A DNA stretch of 44,270 nt from Olavius sp. associated proteobacterium Delta 1 (GCA_902749685.1 CACVKW010000011.1:1-44270), one strand, 5' to 3'; numbered from the stretch's first letter, positions 24,136 through 32,440 are shown. The notes: generated by a model not told the origin, from the sequence alone. Numbers and translations: made by a program.

Positions 24136-24157
24136 CGGATCCTGCGGGCCCGGATCC
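24136..24157 (-). promoter_or_regulatory. GGATCC stem-loop directly after dctP stop
   Basis: Immediately past the dctP stop codon the minus strand carries GGATCC, GGGCCCGCA and GGATCC, giving a 6-bp stem without a U-tract. Such intercistronic hairpins downstream of a binding-protein gene often protect its mRNA and let it be made in excess over the permease subunits. Confidence 0.45.
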
Positions 24158-24158
24158 T

Positions 24159-25205
24159 TTACTTGTATTCCCGGGCGTACTTGTCTCGGATCTGTCCTAG
24201 GCGATCCAGAAATTTATCAGCAGGCAGCCCTTTTGCATCCATCTCGGTTTGCCAGGATGCCACCATCGGCGCCAGCAAGGCGTCCCATTTGGCCTTTTCG
24301 GCGGCTGAGAGCTTATGGATTTGCAGGTTGTAATTCTTCTGCGACCAGGCGAGGGCCTCACCCACATTCTGTTTGTCATGGTACTGTCCCGTCCAGATGG
24401 CCATCTCGCGGGCAAGTTCATCGATGACTTTTTTCACCTTGTCGGGCAGACGGTCCCATTTTTTTTGGTCCATCACCGCGGCAAAGGTGACCACCACGGT
24501 GGGATATTCCGTCACGTTGTGCAACATTTCGGCTAGTTTAAAATCTTGCAACACCTCCCGCGATGTCATGGTACCGTCGATGACCCCGGTCTGGACCGAC
24601 TCCGGAACCTGGGGCATGGGCATCCCGACGGGGGCCGCGCCCAGGGCTTTCAAGACAGGCACACCCGTGCCTGCCGCACGCAGTTTCATACCTTTCAAAT
24701 CCTGAAGGTTTTTGACTGCATCCCTGGATTGGATATGCCCGGGCTCCGTCGAGAACATGGTGATGATTTTAAATTTTTCGTATTCGGCAGGCTTGAATTC
24801 CATCATCAGATCCAACAGGGTCAGACCGGCCACCGTGGCGTTCGGGAAGTTGACGGGAAGGGCGACCCCAGACGTGAGAGGGAAACGGCCCGGGTCGTAG
24901 GAGGGCGAACCCAGACCGATGTCGGCCACGCCGTTCAATACACCGTCATACATATCTCTGGCTCCCAGGAGGGTACTCCCTGGAAATGTCTGGACTTTTA
25001 CCATGCCATTCGTGCGTTTTTCGATCTCTTCGGCCCACTTCGCCATCTGCTTACCGGGAAATGTGCGTGCCGGGGCAAAGAAGGCATAGGTGAGTTTTAT
25101 CGGTTTATCCTTGGCTTGAGCCGGCGACGAAAAGCCGCCGCTGAACACAAAAGATACAGTGACCAATAACATGACAATAAGCGGTATTTTGCGGTTGACT
25201 CTCAT
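24159..25205 (-). CDS. TRAP transporter solute-binding protein (DctP family)
   Basis: This 348-residue periplasmic protein has a signal peptide at 1-31 (IVMLLVTVSFVFSGGFSSPAQA, cleaved near QAKDK). The DctP fold shows KLTYAFFAPARTFPG, EEIEKRTNGMVKVQTFPGST, the selectivity-helix region MKLRAAGTGVPVLKALGAAP, PQVPESVQTGVIDGTM and, near the C-terminus, AREMAIWTGQYHDKQN. The usual carboxylate-binding Arg is probably the one in MKLRAAGT. Its ATG is embedded in the stop of the dehydrogenase gene upstream (ATGA overlap), with AAAGGAT as ribosome site. This ties uptake to the two dehydrogenases and suggests the cargo is their substrate, a hydroxy or amino carboxylate. Confidence 0.93.
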   Translation of the reverse strand: MRVNRKIPLIVMLLVTVSFVFSGGFSSPAQAKDKPIKLTYAFFAPARTFPGKQMAKWAEEIEKRTNGMVKVQTFPGSTLLGARDMYDGVLNGVADIGLGSPSYDPGRFPLTSGVALPVNFPNATVAGLTLLDLMMEFKPAEYEKFKIITMFSTEPGHIQSRDAVKNLQDLKGMKLRAAGTGVPVLKALGAAPVGMPMPQVPESVQTGVIDGTMTSREVLQDFKLAEMLHNVTEYPTVVVTFAAVMDQKKWDRLPDKVKKVIDELAREMAIWTGQYHDKQNVGEALAWSQKNYNLQIHKLSAAEKAKWDALLAPMVASWQTEMDAKGLPADKFLDRLGQIRDKYAREYK

Positions 25206-26248
25206 GGTTTATCCTTTCTTTTTGCTGTGGTAGGATCAGTTCCCGGTGGCGCGTCAACGGCAATGCCACCGGCGAAGTTTAGATATTTGGATCGCTCATA
25301 CAAATGCAACAGTTCGGCGAATCCCATGTATTTTTCGTGAAACAGCTTACGGGTGTCGACGTCTTTGTAATCATAGAATCCCTTGTCCGTTCTGGGTCCC
25401 ATCTCTTCCCTGGCCATCTTCTCTCTGACCAGTTGGGGCGGCTTGAATTGATCTCCCCCCAGCTTGTTATGAAGATATTCACCGGCATGAAAGAGGATGT
25501 CGACTCCGCCCAGGTCCACGAACTCGATCAGGCCCATAACAGCCAGACGAAATCCGAATCCAGCCTTGATGGCTGTATCGATTTCCTGCGCCGTTGTTAC
25601 CCCCTCTTGCAGGATGCGAATCGCTTCGTTCATGGCCGCCGCCTGAATTCGCGGGACAATGAATCCGGGGCTTGTTTTCATTTTCACCGGTGTTTTTCCG
25701 ATGCTGCGCAAGAAATCGCACATTCCGTCAGAGGCCCATTCGTGGGTCTTTTCACCGTGGGTGACTTCCACCAGGGGGATAAGAAATGCCGGGTTCAGCC
25801 AGTGGGCGGATACGACATTGCCGGGTCTGGTGCACACATCCCAAAAAACATCGAGATGAAACGTGGAAGTAGCGGAGGCCAGCACGGTGTCTTTATCCAT
25901 GTGGGGGCCAATCGCCCGATAAAAGTCCTGTTTTATCGTCACCTTCTCCGGTAGCGCTTCGAACACGAAGGAACACCCGGCGATTGTCTGTTCCAGTCCG
26001 GTTGATACCCCAAGGGCTGCGCTAAGTGTTGCGGCATCACCATGGAGCATTTCGAGGCCGTCTAAAAGTTCCAGGTTCGCATTGACTTCTTCACGCGCGC
26101 TGTCCAAAGCCTCGTTCTCCTTACCGGGTTGCCGCTTTTTCGTATCGATAAGGGTTGCCGTATACCCCTGGTTTGCCATCAGCACCGCAGTTGCGATGCC
26201 GACACCCATCCTGCCCGGTCCGACGATGGCGATCGACTCTGCTGTCAT
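25202..26248 (-). CDS. 3-hydroxyacyl-CoA dehydrogenase-family oxidoreductase (carnitine dehydrogenase-like group)
   Basis: This 348-residue NAD-dependent dehydrogenase has a Rossmann domain (about 5-190) with VGPGRMGVGIATAV, acidic Asp36 in LIDTKKRQ selecting NAD, VFEALPEK, and the catalytic Ser/His/Asn set in SATSTFHLD and SAHWLNPAFLIPLVEVTHG. The C-terminal helical domain (about 195-310) carries SPGFIVPRIQAAAMNEA and FGFRLAVMGLIEFVDLGGVD. The AHWLNP...PLVEV form resembles members acting on free hydroxy acids (carnitine or gulonate dehydrogenases) more than CoA esters. GAGGTGA precedes the ATG. It overlaps dctP by ATGA, so the transported compound is probably oxidised here. A carnitine-type substrate would fit with a methylamine methyltransferase nearby, but this is inference. 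Confidence 0.85.
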   Translation of the reverse strand: MTAESIAIVGPGRMGVGIATAVLMANQGYTATLIDTKKRQPGKENEALDSAREEVNANLELLDGLEMLHGDAATLSAALGVSTGLEQTIAGCSFVFEALPEKVTIKQDFYRAIGPHMDKDTVLASATSTFHLDVFWDVCTRPGNVVSAHWLNPAFLIPLVEVTHGEKTHEWASDGMCDFLRSIGKTPVKMKTSPGFIVPRIQAAAMNEAIRILQEGVTTAQEIDTAIKAGFGFRLAVMGLIEFVDLGGVDILFHAGEYLHNKLGGDQFKPPQLVREKMAREEMGPRTDKGFYDYKDVDTRKLFHEKYMGFAELLHLYERSKYLNFAGGIAVDAPPGTDPTTAKRKDKP

Positions 26249-26269
26249 GCTTTCACCTCTAATGCAAAA

Positions 26270-26299
26270 ATTCGTGGTTATTCGTGTCCATTCGTGGCC
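26270..26299. repeat. Three ATTCGTGNNN decamers
   Basis: ATTCGTGGTT, ATTCGTGTCC and ATTCGTGGCC lie in the 100-base spacer between the opine dehydrogenase-like and hydroxyacid dehydrogenase-like genes. This is the same word and same orientation as 18528-18557. Confidence 0.75.
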
Positions 26300-26348
26300 A
26301 GCTAATTTTTAAAAGGCTAAAATCAATCATACTTTTCACTCAGTGCTC

Positions 26349-27464
26349 CTATTTGTGATTTTCCGATTCCTCACCATATCCTTCCCACAATAGTGTTGTC
26401 AGCTCGTCCAATGACAGATCACCCACCGCTAAATTTTGAAGGGTTCGCCCCGTTGTTCTGAAATTCTCCCCGAAAATGGCGCCGATGAGAGTCAACAATG
26501 AATCGGCTAGGGGTGTCTCAACCCGGCCCAAATCGCCAATGGAGGCCATAAGCGCGAGATTGCATTTAACGTCTTCTACGATATAACGGTGGTCGAAACT
26601 CAAACTTTCCCGCCATTTTTCGCTTTTGACCAGATCGGTGTGGGCCTTGCGTCCGTACATCCATTCGGTGTCACCGGTTGAGTTGTAGTGGTCTTGAAAC
26701 GGATAATGGTGAGACCGGTACCCCAGAGCCTTTCTCAGCCCGATACGCTCCGCGTCATGGGCCAGAACCAGTTTTTTTACTGATGGGGTTGTACCCTCGT
26801 TATGAATATCCCAGGTTGAGAAGTGTTCGATCGCGCCGGTATTAAGAAGAAACAGAACCGAGTGGATGATCGGGCCGACATTTAGCAGGGCCACCGAAAG
26901 GGAGTTCTCGACGGTGTGGGCAACCGGATATAACCGTTTTACCCGTTCTAAAACCTGGTCGGTGTTGCAAGCCGGGAATACGCCCACCGGCAGATGTGCC
27001 GCCAGGCCGCTCACCTGAACCTTCGCGGGTTGCACCTTGCGGGTGAGATACGGTAACGTGCCCGGTTCTGCATAGCTGATATCGATCCGCCTGCCCTCGT
27101 CGCGGATGGCTTTTTCAAAAACGAGCGGGCCGAGAGATCCCGGCGAAAGGAACAATACCTGACCATTTTCCAGCAGCGGTGCCAAAGCCGATGCTCGTTT
27201 GACCTGGGAGGGGGCCGGATCCGTGCAACATATCACATCGGCTCCTCGTACGACGACGCTTAGATCATCCGATACGAGTTCGAGTCGCGCCTCTCCGGTT
27301 CGGCCCATTCCCTCCAGGATGATCTTCGCGCTGCGATACAGCTCAGCGTGTTTCTGCCTGGCACCAGGCCACATTCTGACCCGGTGCCCGGCCAGCGCGA
27401 AATCTCCCGCCATGGTGTACGAGCCGTTGCCGCCTCCGACTACGGCCAGGTTCAGCACACTCAT
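26349..27464 (-). CDS. NAD/NADP octopine/nopaline dehydrogenase-family protein
   Basis: This 371-residue protein matches the opine dehydrogenase family. It has an N-terminal Rossmann fold (AVVGGGNGSYTMAGDFALAG at about 7-26; Arg in RVRMWPGA suggests NADP tolerance) and a C-terminal all-helical domain (about 190-340). The domain holds the family's SLSVALLNVGPIIHSVLFLLN, catalytic His in that stretch, and the SHHYPFQDHYNSTGD region. Such enzymes reversibly join or split an amino acid and a 2-oxo acid. In a catabolic operon the oxidative, opine-cleaving direction is likely. GAGGGG lies before the ATG. It heads the operon with the hydroxyacid dehydrogenase-like gene and a TRAP system. The real substrate is unknown. 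Confidence 0.88.
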   Translation of the reverse strand: MSVLNLAVVGGGNGSYTMAGDFALAGHRVRMWPGARQKHAELYRSAKIILEGMGRTGEARLELVSDDLSVVVRGADVICCTDPAPSQVKRASALAPLLENGQVLFLSPGSLGPLVFEKAIRDEGRRIDISYAEPGTLPYLTRKVQPAKVQVSGLAAHLPVGVFPACNTDQVLERVKRLYPVAHTVENSLSVALLNVGPIIHSVLFLLNTGAIEHFSTWDIHNEGTTPSVKKLVLAHDAERIGLRKALGYRSHHYPFQDHYNSTGDTEWMYGRKAHTDLVKSEKWRESLSFDHRYIVEDVKCNLALMASIGDLGRVETPLADSLLTLIGAIFGENFRTTGRTLQNLAVGDLSLDELTTLLWEGYGEESENHK

Positions 27465-27859
27465 ATGCAGCCCCTCTTAGAACTGGTTTCAAAACCTCAG
27501 ATCGTGATCAAAGGCAAGCGGCACACGACAATTTTAGGTCAGATGAGTCATCCCGCCTAATCGGGGGCGCCAGCTGACGAAAAAGCGCAGCCTAGACGGT
27601 AGTATGTGAGCACTATAAGTCGGCTTGCATTTCAGCATTGACCATTAGATGGGGTTTTGAAACCAGTTCGACGTTTAAATTACGGTTTATTAGATCCCGG
27701 AGCGGTTGATACATGAACAATTACAGCATCAATGGCAAGCAATCAACATGTTTTTATGGCAATTGTTTAAAATCTCGAGATCGAAGAGCGGGTTGACCGG
27801 CGCTGGATAGTTTAAAATTCACCGTTTTTGTTACAGAATATTTATCTGGAACTATTTAA
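27465..27859. other. Gene-free stretch upstream of opine dehydrogenase-like gene
   Basis: I see no coding sequence. The phrase GAACTGGTTTCAAAACC (about 27479-27495) recurs inverted as GGTTTTGAAACCAGTTC (about 27653-27669): a 17-bp inverted repeat with an interval of about 157 bases that begins within 15 bases of the opine dehydrogenase start. It may be another inverted-arm element, or paired operator sites for this operon. Confidence 0.6.
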
Positions 27860-28106
27860 TTATTCCTCATAGTATCCATACTCTCTGGCATTAACATTGT
27901 TTCGCTTTTCCCAGTGGATGGTCGAAGAGGGCCTGGGGCCATAGTTATGACCGGGCCAGATGATGGTATCATCCGGCAGCTTCATCAGGCGTCGAATGGA
28001 TTTTCCCAGAGTCGGGATCGATCACCAGTGATTTTCGGGTGTCTTCACAACCGACGATGTAGCAGAAATTGTCCATGTAGCCGATTTCGAGCTGTTTGAT
28101 GATCAT
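27860..28106 (-). pseudogene. Metallo-beta-lactamase-fold hydrolase with its middle deleted
   Basis: The frame opens with ATG 28106 behind GAAGGAGAG and reads a typical MBL-hydrolase N-terminus (MIIKQLEIGYMDNFCYIVGC, then TRKSLVIDPDSGK). After about 34 residues the sequence jumps, with a +1 frame change, to a typical C-terminus (IRRLMKLPDDTIIWPGHNYG, then PRPSSTIHWEKRN) ending TAA at 27860. The zinc-binding HxHxDH core and about 120 residues between are absent. In intact relatives (glyoxalase II-like, about 205-215 residues) both ends belong to one protein. The gene is dead, with an internal deletion and no insertion left behind. Confidence 0.8.
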
Positions 28107-28325
28107 CACTTCTCTCCTTCACATCCCCATCAAGAGATGAATGCTGCCTTTTAGCCGGATCAGGAATTACCATTATTATGAGTACCGGATTCAAAAATTC
28201 AAGATATGGTCAAGCACAAATGTTGCATAGACCTGAATAATCGATAAAGGACAGGTCGTTTTCTTGACATCAAGAATCAGTTTCTATAGGACATGAATAT
28301 TCTACTAAATATCAGGAGGTTTAAA

Positions 28326-29393
28326 ATGGAATATCGAAAGATGGGGAAAACCGGACTCAAGGTATCTTCCTTTTGTTTGGGAACAATGACATTCGGACGC
28401 CAGGTGGATGAGAAAGAATCCATCCGCATCATACAGGCGGCTATCGATTTGGGCGTCAACTTTATCGATACGGCAGACATGTATGTGAACGGCGTCACCG
28501 AAGAGATCGTTTCAAAGGCCATCAAAGGCAAACGGGACGCGCTTGTGATTGCATCCAAAGGCGGGCACATCCGGAAACAGGATGACAAGTACGGCGAACA
28601 GAAAGACTACGGTCCCATTGACTTGGCGCGTCCCAGAGCCTTTCACGCCTGGCCCGCCGGCGAGGGGGTCGGTCCCAACGATATGGGGCTGTCGCGCAAG
28701 CACATCATGCAGGCAGTGGAAGGAAGCCTGCGGCGGCTCAAGACCGATTATCTGGATATCTATTACGCGCACATGCCGGATTACAGCACCCCGCTTGAGG
28801 AAACGCTCAGGGCCATGGATGACCTGGTCCGCCAGGGAAAGGTGCGCTACCTCGGCTGTTCCAACTTTCGAGCCTATCAACTCTGCAAGGCGCTGTGGAT
28901 CAGTGACAAACTCAACCTGGCCCGCTGGGATTGCATCCAGCCCCCCTTCAATCTGCTGGCCCGGGACATCGAATACGAACTGCTGCCGCTGTGTTCGGAA
29001 GAAGGGGTGGGGGTGTGTGTGTTCAGCCCCATGGCAGCCGGTTTACTCGCGGGCAAATACGACAAGGACAAGGAGCCGCTGGAAGGCGCGCGCTTCAGCC
29101 TGGCCCATCTCGGCTATCGATACAATCAGCCCTATTGGAGTGATGCCAGTTTTGCGGCTATTGATCAATTAAAAACGGTTGCCCTTGAACACGGCCGTGC
29201 TCTGCCTGAATTTTCCCTGGCCTGGGTCTTGAGCAACCCGGCGATTACAGCCGTGGTGTGCGGTGCCACATCCATTAAACAGCTTGAACAGAATTTAAAA
29301 GCAACGGAGATTGACATTTCCAATGCTGCGCGTGATGCCTGTGATGCGGTATGGCACAAGCTTAGCCCGCGACAACTCTTTTACGGGAGATAG
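28326..29393 (+). CDS. Aldo/keto reductase
   Basis: This 355-residue cytoplasmic NADPH-dependent aldo/keto reductase is of the voltage-channel beta-subunit/YajO-like group. The start is ATG 28326 directly after AGGAGG; the longer frame from 28293 has no ribosome site. It begins MEYRKMGKTGLKVSSFCLGT. The catalytic tetrad is visible as Asp and Tyr in FIDTADMYVNG, Lys in LVIASKGG and His in YYAHMPDYSTP. The cofactor loop region is near the end (VVCGATSIKQLEQNL). It carries an extra insert (about 80-115, KYGEQKDYGPIDLARPRAF) compared with typical members. The substrate is unknown. A second, internally deleted relative lies at 42602. Confidence 0.93.
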   Translation: MEYRKMGKTGLKVSSFCLGTMTFGRQVDEKESIRIIQAAIDLGVNFIDTADMYVNGVTEEIVSKAIKGKRDALVIASKGGHIRKQDDKYGEQKDYGPIDLARPRAFHAWPAGEGVGPNDMGLSRKHIMQAVEGSLRRLKTDYLDIYYAHMPDYSTPLEETLRAMDDLVRQGKVRYLGCSNFRAYQLCKALWISDKLNLARWDCIQPPFNLLARDIEYELLPLCSEEGVGVCVFSPMAAGLLAGKYDKDKEPLEGARFSLAHLGYRYNQPYWSDASFAAIDQLKTVALEHGRALPEFSLAWVLSNPAITAVVCGATSIKQLEQNLKATEIDISNAARDACDAVWHKLSPRQLFYGR

Positions 29394-29556
29394 CTATGCG
29401 TGCTCTAATTCGGCACCTTTTTATTAATCCGTCACTTTGATTTTATATATAAGGGACATCCTGCTATGTTGATACCGACTTGCTAAAATTAATGATGTTT
29501 TTTTGAAAGGTTATAAAAATCAATTTTTTATGTTAGTTAATCGAGAAATAAATCTG

Positions 29557-29784
29557 TTACTGAAAAAGTTGAATTTGTTCAATGTCTGTACGCGGAAGTT
29601 TTACACGAGCTCCATGGTTTATCGGATGAATTAGGTTATGTTGTCGTATTTCGTCTAAAATTCCACTTTTTGAAATTCTGCGTTTAAGCCATCGTTCATA
29701 CCACCAATCAACTATTACCTGAGTTTTCCTTTTTGGTGACTTGCGATTAAAAAGATATTTCGGATGTTTTACTTGATGCCACTG
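29557..29784 (-). pseudogene. C-terminal gene fragment abutting the IS4 element
   Basis: The minus strand is open from the IS boundary to TAA at 29557-29559 and reads like a real protein tail of about 75 residues: WHQVKHPKYLFNRKSPKRK, then VIVDWWYERWLKRRISKSG, ILDEIRQHN and ARVKLPRTDIEQIQLF. It is basic with an amphipathic Trp-rich helix, compatible with a nucleic-acid-binding C-terminus. It has no start codon of its own and begins within the IS end, so the 5' part was lost with or before the insertion. No matching N-terminal part lies on the other side of the element. I do not recognise the family. The stretch 29394-29556 is AT-rich and appears empty. Confidence 0.5.
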
Positions 29785-31105
29785 GTGTCCGGTTAAGAAT
29801 CAAATAAATTCAGTTGGATATGACCGGTAGTAATTTTGTTTTCGTAATAGTTTTCTGTGAATGCGCATGAAATAAGGTTTTTCTCAAAAAGAGTAATACT
29901 TAAAATCTGTAAAATTGTGTAGAGGCTCTGTTCAAGCTTCAAGCGCTTCTTCATGATGGCAACCAACACATATACGGAGATAGCAATCCAGATCTGTGTT
30001 TTAACAGCGGTTTCAGAAATACCGAAAAATTTCTTTATCCGCAGGTGCTGCTTGATCCATTTAAAGAACAGTTCCACTTGCCATCGGCACTTGTACAAAT
30101 CTGCTACGGTTCGGGCCTCTAATAAAAAGTTGTTGGTTAAAAATGTTAGGCGTTTTCCGATTTCTTTATCGTAGTACTTTATCCGTCTGAGTTTTTCCGG
30201 ATAAGCATTTGCCGATTTTGCTACGACCGGGCGTACTGTCTGATCACAAATGATGCCGGTAGATTTATCCACTGGTGCGGAGTAAAGCCGACGCAGTTTC
30301 GTATTCGTTTTACTTCTCAAGATGAAAAAGGCTAAACCGCAGTGCAGTTTGTATAGTCTTTCAAAATCAAGATAAGCGCGGTCCATAACATAAATTGAGC
30401 CGGGCTCTGGTAATAGTTCATCGAGAATGTTGACATCATGGACCTTGGCATCGGTTATAGATACAAACGAAGGGATATTACCCCTCAGATCAAGTAGTGT
30501 ATGGAGCTTTATACCGCTTTTTGTTGATCGAAACCGTGCCCATGGAAAAACAGAACGACACAGATCGATTGTGGATACATCCAATGCGTAAACTGTTTCA
30601 TCAAGTTGGAGACCAAAATCATCATCAGCATAAAGCTTTCGGGCCTGACCAATCAGTATTTGTGCAAAGTCACAGTAAATACGCCAATCACGCTTTTCAT
30701 TGGCGTCAGCGAGAGTACTTTTGGCAATTTCGGTCTGAATGCCAACGTGGTGAAGCTTGCCTTGCAATGCGCGTAAGCATACCACCGTATCGCGGAGGCT
30801 TTCACGATAGGTCAGTTGAGCGAACGCCATGCAAAGGAATTGTTCGTAGCATGTAAATGAACGAATCCGGTAATTGCCTTTATACCGTTTAACGCATGTG
30901 CGAAAACTCTTTTTGGGTAGAAAATCTAACAGCTGAGAAAAAATAATTCGTCCTTGATGCATCGCCGTCTCCCTTCGTTAATATGGGCTGTGAAGGGATT
31001 TATATAGCAATTTGGGCAAATTCAAAAGGTTGCCCATGCAAAACTGGCGATATTTGTTTATATTTCAAGGACCTATAAGGGTTTTTATCAATCTAAACCG
31101 GACAC
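29785..31105 (-). mobile_element. IS4-family insertion sequence, about 1.32 kb
   Basis: The ends show terminal inverted repeats: GTGTCCGGTTAAGAATC from 29785 and, inverted from 31105, GTGTCCGGTTTAGATTGA. The match may extend outward through CACTRGTGTCCGG. One intact transposase gene fills most of the element. I found no clear target-site duplication. Either it has decayed, or the boundaries are a few bases further out, or one flank was later deleted. The right end lies 23 bases before the deoxynucleoside kinase start codon, so the element may supply or disrupt that gene's promoter. Confidence 0.8.
29793..30962 (-). CDS. IS4-family DDE transposase
   Basis: This 389-residue transposase has an N-terminal DUF4372-like DNA-binding region (about 1-75, SFTCYEQFLCMAFAQLTYRE) and a DDE catalytic core (about 120-345). 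The core shows first Asp in VYALDVSTIDLC, second Asp in IYVMDRAYLDFERL, and the IS4 signature Y-x2-R-x3-E-x6-K in YKCRWQVELFFKWIKQ. It is full length with no frameshift, so the element may still be active. The start at 30962 is ATG; the ribosome site is weak. Base composition is more AT-rich than neighbours, consistent with recent arrival. Confidence 0.93.
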   Translation of the reverse strand: MHQGRIIFSQLLDFLPKKSFRTCVKRYKGNYRIRSFTCYEQFLCMAFAQLTYRESLRDTVVCLRALQGKLHHVGIQTEIAKSTLADANEKRDWRIYCDFAQILIGQARKLYADDDFGLQLDETVYALDVSTIDLCRSVFPWARFRSTKSGIKLHTLLDLRGNIPSFVSITDAKVHDVNILDELLPEPGSIYVMDRAYLDFERLYKLHCGLAFFILRSKTNTKLRRLYSAPVDKSTGIICDQTVRPVVAKSANAYPEKLRRIKYYDKEIGKRLTFLTNNFLLEARTVADLYKCRWQVELFFKWIKQHLRIKKFFGISETAVKTQIWIAISVYVLVAIMKKRLKLEQSLYTILQILSITLFEKNLISCAFTENYYENKITTGHIQLNLFDS

Positions 31106-31127
31106 TAGTGCATAGAACTAATTAATT

Positions 31128-31727
31128 ATGGATAATTTTCTCTTTGAAGTTTGTGGTGGTATTGCAGCAGGAAAGACGACCATTGCATCTTTATTTAATA
31201 CTCAAAAGCATACTCCACTCTATGAAGACTTCAAGAAAAGTCCTTTTTGGAAAGCCTTTTATTGCAACCCCGGAAAATATATATTTGAGACTGAGATTTC
31301 ATTTATTCTCTTACACTATCACCAAATCAAAATTGCAATTGAAGAGGGTAAAAACAATTTAATTTGTGACTTTTCATTTTTAGTGGATCATGCGTTCGCT
31401 AAAGTTGGGCTGTTTAGTTCAAAACTTGAAGCTTTTGAAACGGTTCTTAGGGAGATACGAAAGGAACTACCTCAACCCAATTTAATCGTTTATTTGAAGT
31501 GTGATGCCAAAACGGAATTGAGTCGAATCAGGAAACGTGCACGGTCTGAGGAGAGCTCTATCAATTTAGAATTTCTGGATGCTCTCAATAAAGCTTTACA
31601 AGATGTGGTTGAGGAGATTAAAGGTCAGATCCCCGTCATAACTATCGATAGTGCGAGAAAGGATTTCGCAAACGATGAATCCGCAAAGGTTGAGGTGATC
31701 CAACTTATTGAAGATTATCTTCCTTAA
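31128..31727 (+). CDS. Deoxynucleoside kinase (dCK/dGK-like)
   Basis: This 199-residue cytoplasmic kinase of the deoxyadenosine/deoxycytidine/deoxyguanosine kinase family uses ATP to make dNMP. It has P-loop CGGIAAGKTT (about 9-18), Glu33 in YEDFKKSPFW (substrate base/ribose pocket), the DFSFLVDHAF segment in the place of the usual D-R-S motif (Phe replaces Arg, an unusual change), YLKCDAKTELSRIRKRARSEE (lid Arg cluster) and a C-terminal IDSARKDFA. Codon use is AT-rich like the neighbouring IS. The start ATG is 23 bases from the IS end and has no good Shine-Dalgarno. It fits the salvage gene set in this half of the window. Confidence 0.85.
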   Translation: MDNFLFEVCGGIAAGKTTIASLFNTQKHTPLYEDFKKSPFWKAFYCNPGKYIFETEISFILLHYHQIKIAIEEGKNNLICDFSFLVDHAFAKVGLFSSKLEAFETVLREIRKELPQPNLIVYLKCDAKTELSRIRKRARSEESSINLEFLDALNKALQDVVEEIKGQIPVITIDSARKDFANDESAKVEVIQLIEDYLP

Positions 31728-31783
31728 CAGTATATTTCATAGGCATTCCCATTTTGCTAAGGTATCCATTCCCCCCCTGTGAT

Positions 31784-32440
31784 TTAAATATTATTTTGAA
31801 GGAAGCTGAAGTAGCCCTTTCTATTAAAGATGATGTGATCTACAAGCTTGATACCGAGAGTTTTTCCGGCGGCTTGGAGTCTGGTTGTAATTTCGGTGTC
31901 CATCTTGCTGGGCGTGAGGCTGCCAGCTGGGTGGTTGTGGGCTACAATGATTGCAGAGGCACGGTCAGTAATTGGGTCGGCGAAGACCTCCCGCGGGTGG
32001 ACCTGGGTTTTGTTGACCAGGCCTACGGATACGGTACGAACGGCTATAACCTCGTTGGCACCATTTAGGGATATACAGATGAAATGCTCCTGCTTGCGGT
32101 CTTCAATATGCTGGATTAAGGGCAAAACGTCGGGAGGGAATTCAATCTTTAGCCCTTCGGGACGGATTCTTCGACGGGCAAATTCTGTGGCGGCGGCAAT
32201 GAGTGTGGCTTTGGCCGGGCCAACGCCCTCGATAGATTTCAGTTCTTCAAGAGATGGGTTGGTACTCGTTTTATCCAAAACTTTTAAGATGCGACCGGCA
32301 AGGACCATAACATCTGAATTCTTGGTACCGCTTCCAAGAAGGATGGCGAGCAACTCCAGGTCGGAAAGATATTTGGCGCCTTTTTGCTGGAGTTTTTCCC
32401 GAGGGCGTTCGTGAATTGGCAGCGATATAAATTTTTTCAT
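31784..32440 (-). CDS. radC: RadC/JAB-domain protein
   Basis: This 218-residue protein is of the RadC family (UPF0758). It has an N-terminal helix-hairpin-helix part (about 1-95, LSDLELLAILLGSGTKNSDV and SLEELKSIEGVGPAKATLIA) and a C-terminal JAB/MPN-type metal-binding domain (about 100-218) with IVAHNHPAGSLTPSKMD, the His-x-His...Asp zinc set. The catalytic-type Glu lies in NEVIAVRTV. Despite the name, a role in repair is not established. The family is common on chromosomes and in mobile islands. It converges with the deoxynucleoside kinase gene; the 56-base spacer shows nothing special. Confidence 0.93.
   Translation of the reverse strand: MKKFISLPIHERPREKLQQKGAKYLSDLELLAILLGSGTKNSDVMVLAGRILKVLDKTSTNPSLEELKSIEGVGPAKATLIAAATEFARRRIRPEGLKIEFPPDVLPLIQHIEDRKQEHFICISLNGANEVIAVRTVSVGLVNKTQVHPREVFADPITDRASAIIVAHNHPAGSLTPSKMDTEITTRLQAAGKTLGIKLVDHIIFNRKGYFSFLQNNI

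Noticed and set aside
29770..31120. Target-site duplication around the IS4 element
   Set aside because: Flanks GATGCCACTG and TAGTGCATAG share no convincing direct repeat.
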